From Sphingobium yanoikuyae (lineage in GTDB: Bacteria; Pseudomonadota; Alphaproteobacteria; Sphingomonadales; Sphingomonadaceae): a stretch of DNA of 64,000 nt. Both the position numbers and the translations under genes were made by a program. The first letter of the stretch is position 1. Each line of letters begins with the position of its first letter. The stretch spans positions 124,001 through 188,000 of the forward strand of contig NZ_CP053022.1 of the NCBI RefSeq assembly GCF_013001025.1. The letters are read 5' to 3'. Positions 63,743-64,000 of this stretch are shown one piece after another. The notes below the pieces were generated by a model. The model saw nothing but the letters and a program-made list of their open reading frames with translations. It had not been told where the DNA came from and searched no databases.

Positions 63743-64000
63743 TCAGCCGGACAACAGATTGTGGATGGCCGTCGCGGCCTTAGCCGCCTGACCTGCCGCA
63801 ACGGCAATTTGATCCAGTCCTTCAACCATGTCGCCGGCCGCGAACAGGCCGCCGACTGTCGTTTGCTGGTGCGCATCGACGACGATGCCACCTCCCCGGC
63901 TCAGGCCAGCGCCAGCCATTCGCGCCAATTCCGAGCGAGGGGCGGTTCCGAGGGCAACATAAAGGGTGTCGAATTGGAGCAATTGGCCATCGGCCAAATG
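63743..64000 (-). CDS. Thioredoxin-reductase-like flavoprotein, C-terminal part (runs off the window)
   Basis: About 85 residues of the C-terminus: TLYVALGTAPRSELARMAGA, the FAD-binding GLFAAGDMVEGLDQIAVAAG and a helical tail ending NLLSG, typical of the thioredoxin-reductase/pyridine nucleotide-disulfide oxidoreductase class II. The gene continues past base 64,000. It precedes copA in the same direction, 104 bases away; association with copper response is inference. Confidence 0.85.
   Translation of the reverse strand, partial: HLADGQLLQFDTLYVALGTAPRSELARMAGAGLSRGGGIVVDAHQQTTVGGLFAAGDMVEGLDQIAVAAGQAAKAATAIHNLLSG

Overview
The window looks like accessory DNA (a plasmid or genomic island) of an alphaproteobacterium, most likely a sphingomonad. 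This is inferred from the high GC, the gene style, and the mix of heavy-metal resistance cassettes with Tn3-family transposons. I saw no rRNA, tRNA or CRISPR, and no replication or partition genes.

Layout. 0-12.6 kb is a Tn3-family unit. It starts with a methyltransferase fragment fused to a tnpA that lacks its C-terminus, then a mercury operon (merTPA with divergent merR and a classic MerR promoter), a res site and tnpR. A chromate cassette follows (chrB, chrA, Fe/Mn superoxide dismutase, ATP-grasp-like protein; divergent DUF1259, PepSY-like and Rap1a-like small genes), ending at a Tn3 inverted repeat at about 12,594. 12.6-24.2 kb holds two more Tn3 units. One has tnpA, tnpR and an alpha/beta hydrolase. 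The other (18,484-24,212) has 34-bp terminal repeats, a GNAT acetyltransferase, tnpR and tnpA. Both tnpA 3' ends abut near-identical IS110-family copies in inverted orientation.

24.4-39.5 kb is a long metal-efflux block, nearly all on the minus strand and tightly spaced. In transcription order it has a CDF exporter, an FTR1/cytochrome c permease, a His-rich small secreted protein, czcCBA, an SRPBCC protein, two small lipoproteins, a ZIP-like permease, a second CDF, a Zn/Cd/Pb-type P1B ATPase and a HAD phosphatase. A divergent MerR-family regulator and a 19-bp-spacer promoter sit at its head. At 40.4 kb a second Tn3 end (repeat, tnpR, res) truncates a retropepsin-PDZ gene. An IS66 remnant and a solitary flagellin with an Asp/His-rich central domain follow.

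43.4-52.5 kb carries a WGR protein, an SbcC/SbcD-like pair, a TetR remnant, a five-gene uncharacterised cluster (one protein with a MobA/MobL-like His motif), and an AAA/DUF4143 ATPase with a palindrome at its start codon. 52.7-55.0 kb is a degraded gene split by a third IS110 element. 55,008-60,101 is an apparently intact Tn3 element whose passenger is translationally coupled to tnpR. 60.1-64 kb holds a small secreted protein, a cueR-copA copper module with a clear CueR-type promoter, and the C-terminus of a thioredoxin-reductase-like flavoprotein.

Together the genes would handle Hg (reduction), chromate (efflux plus oxidative-stress defence), Co/Zn/Cd/Pb (RND, P-type and CDF export) and Cu (P-type export). 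They were assembled by repeated Tn3 and IS110 activity. Family names come from motif recognition only; no database search was run.
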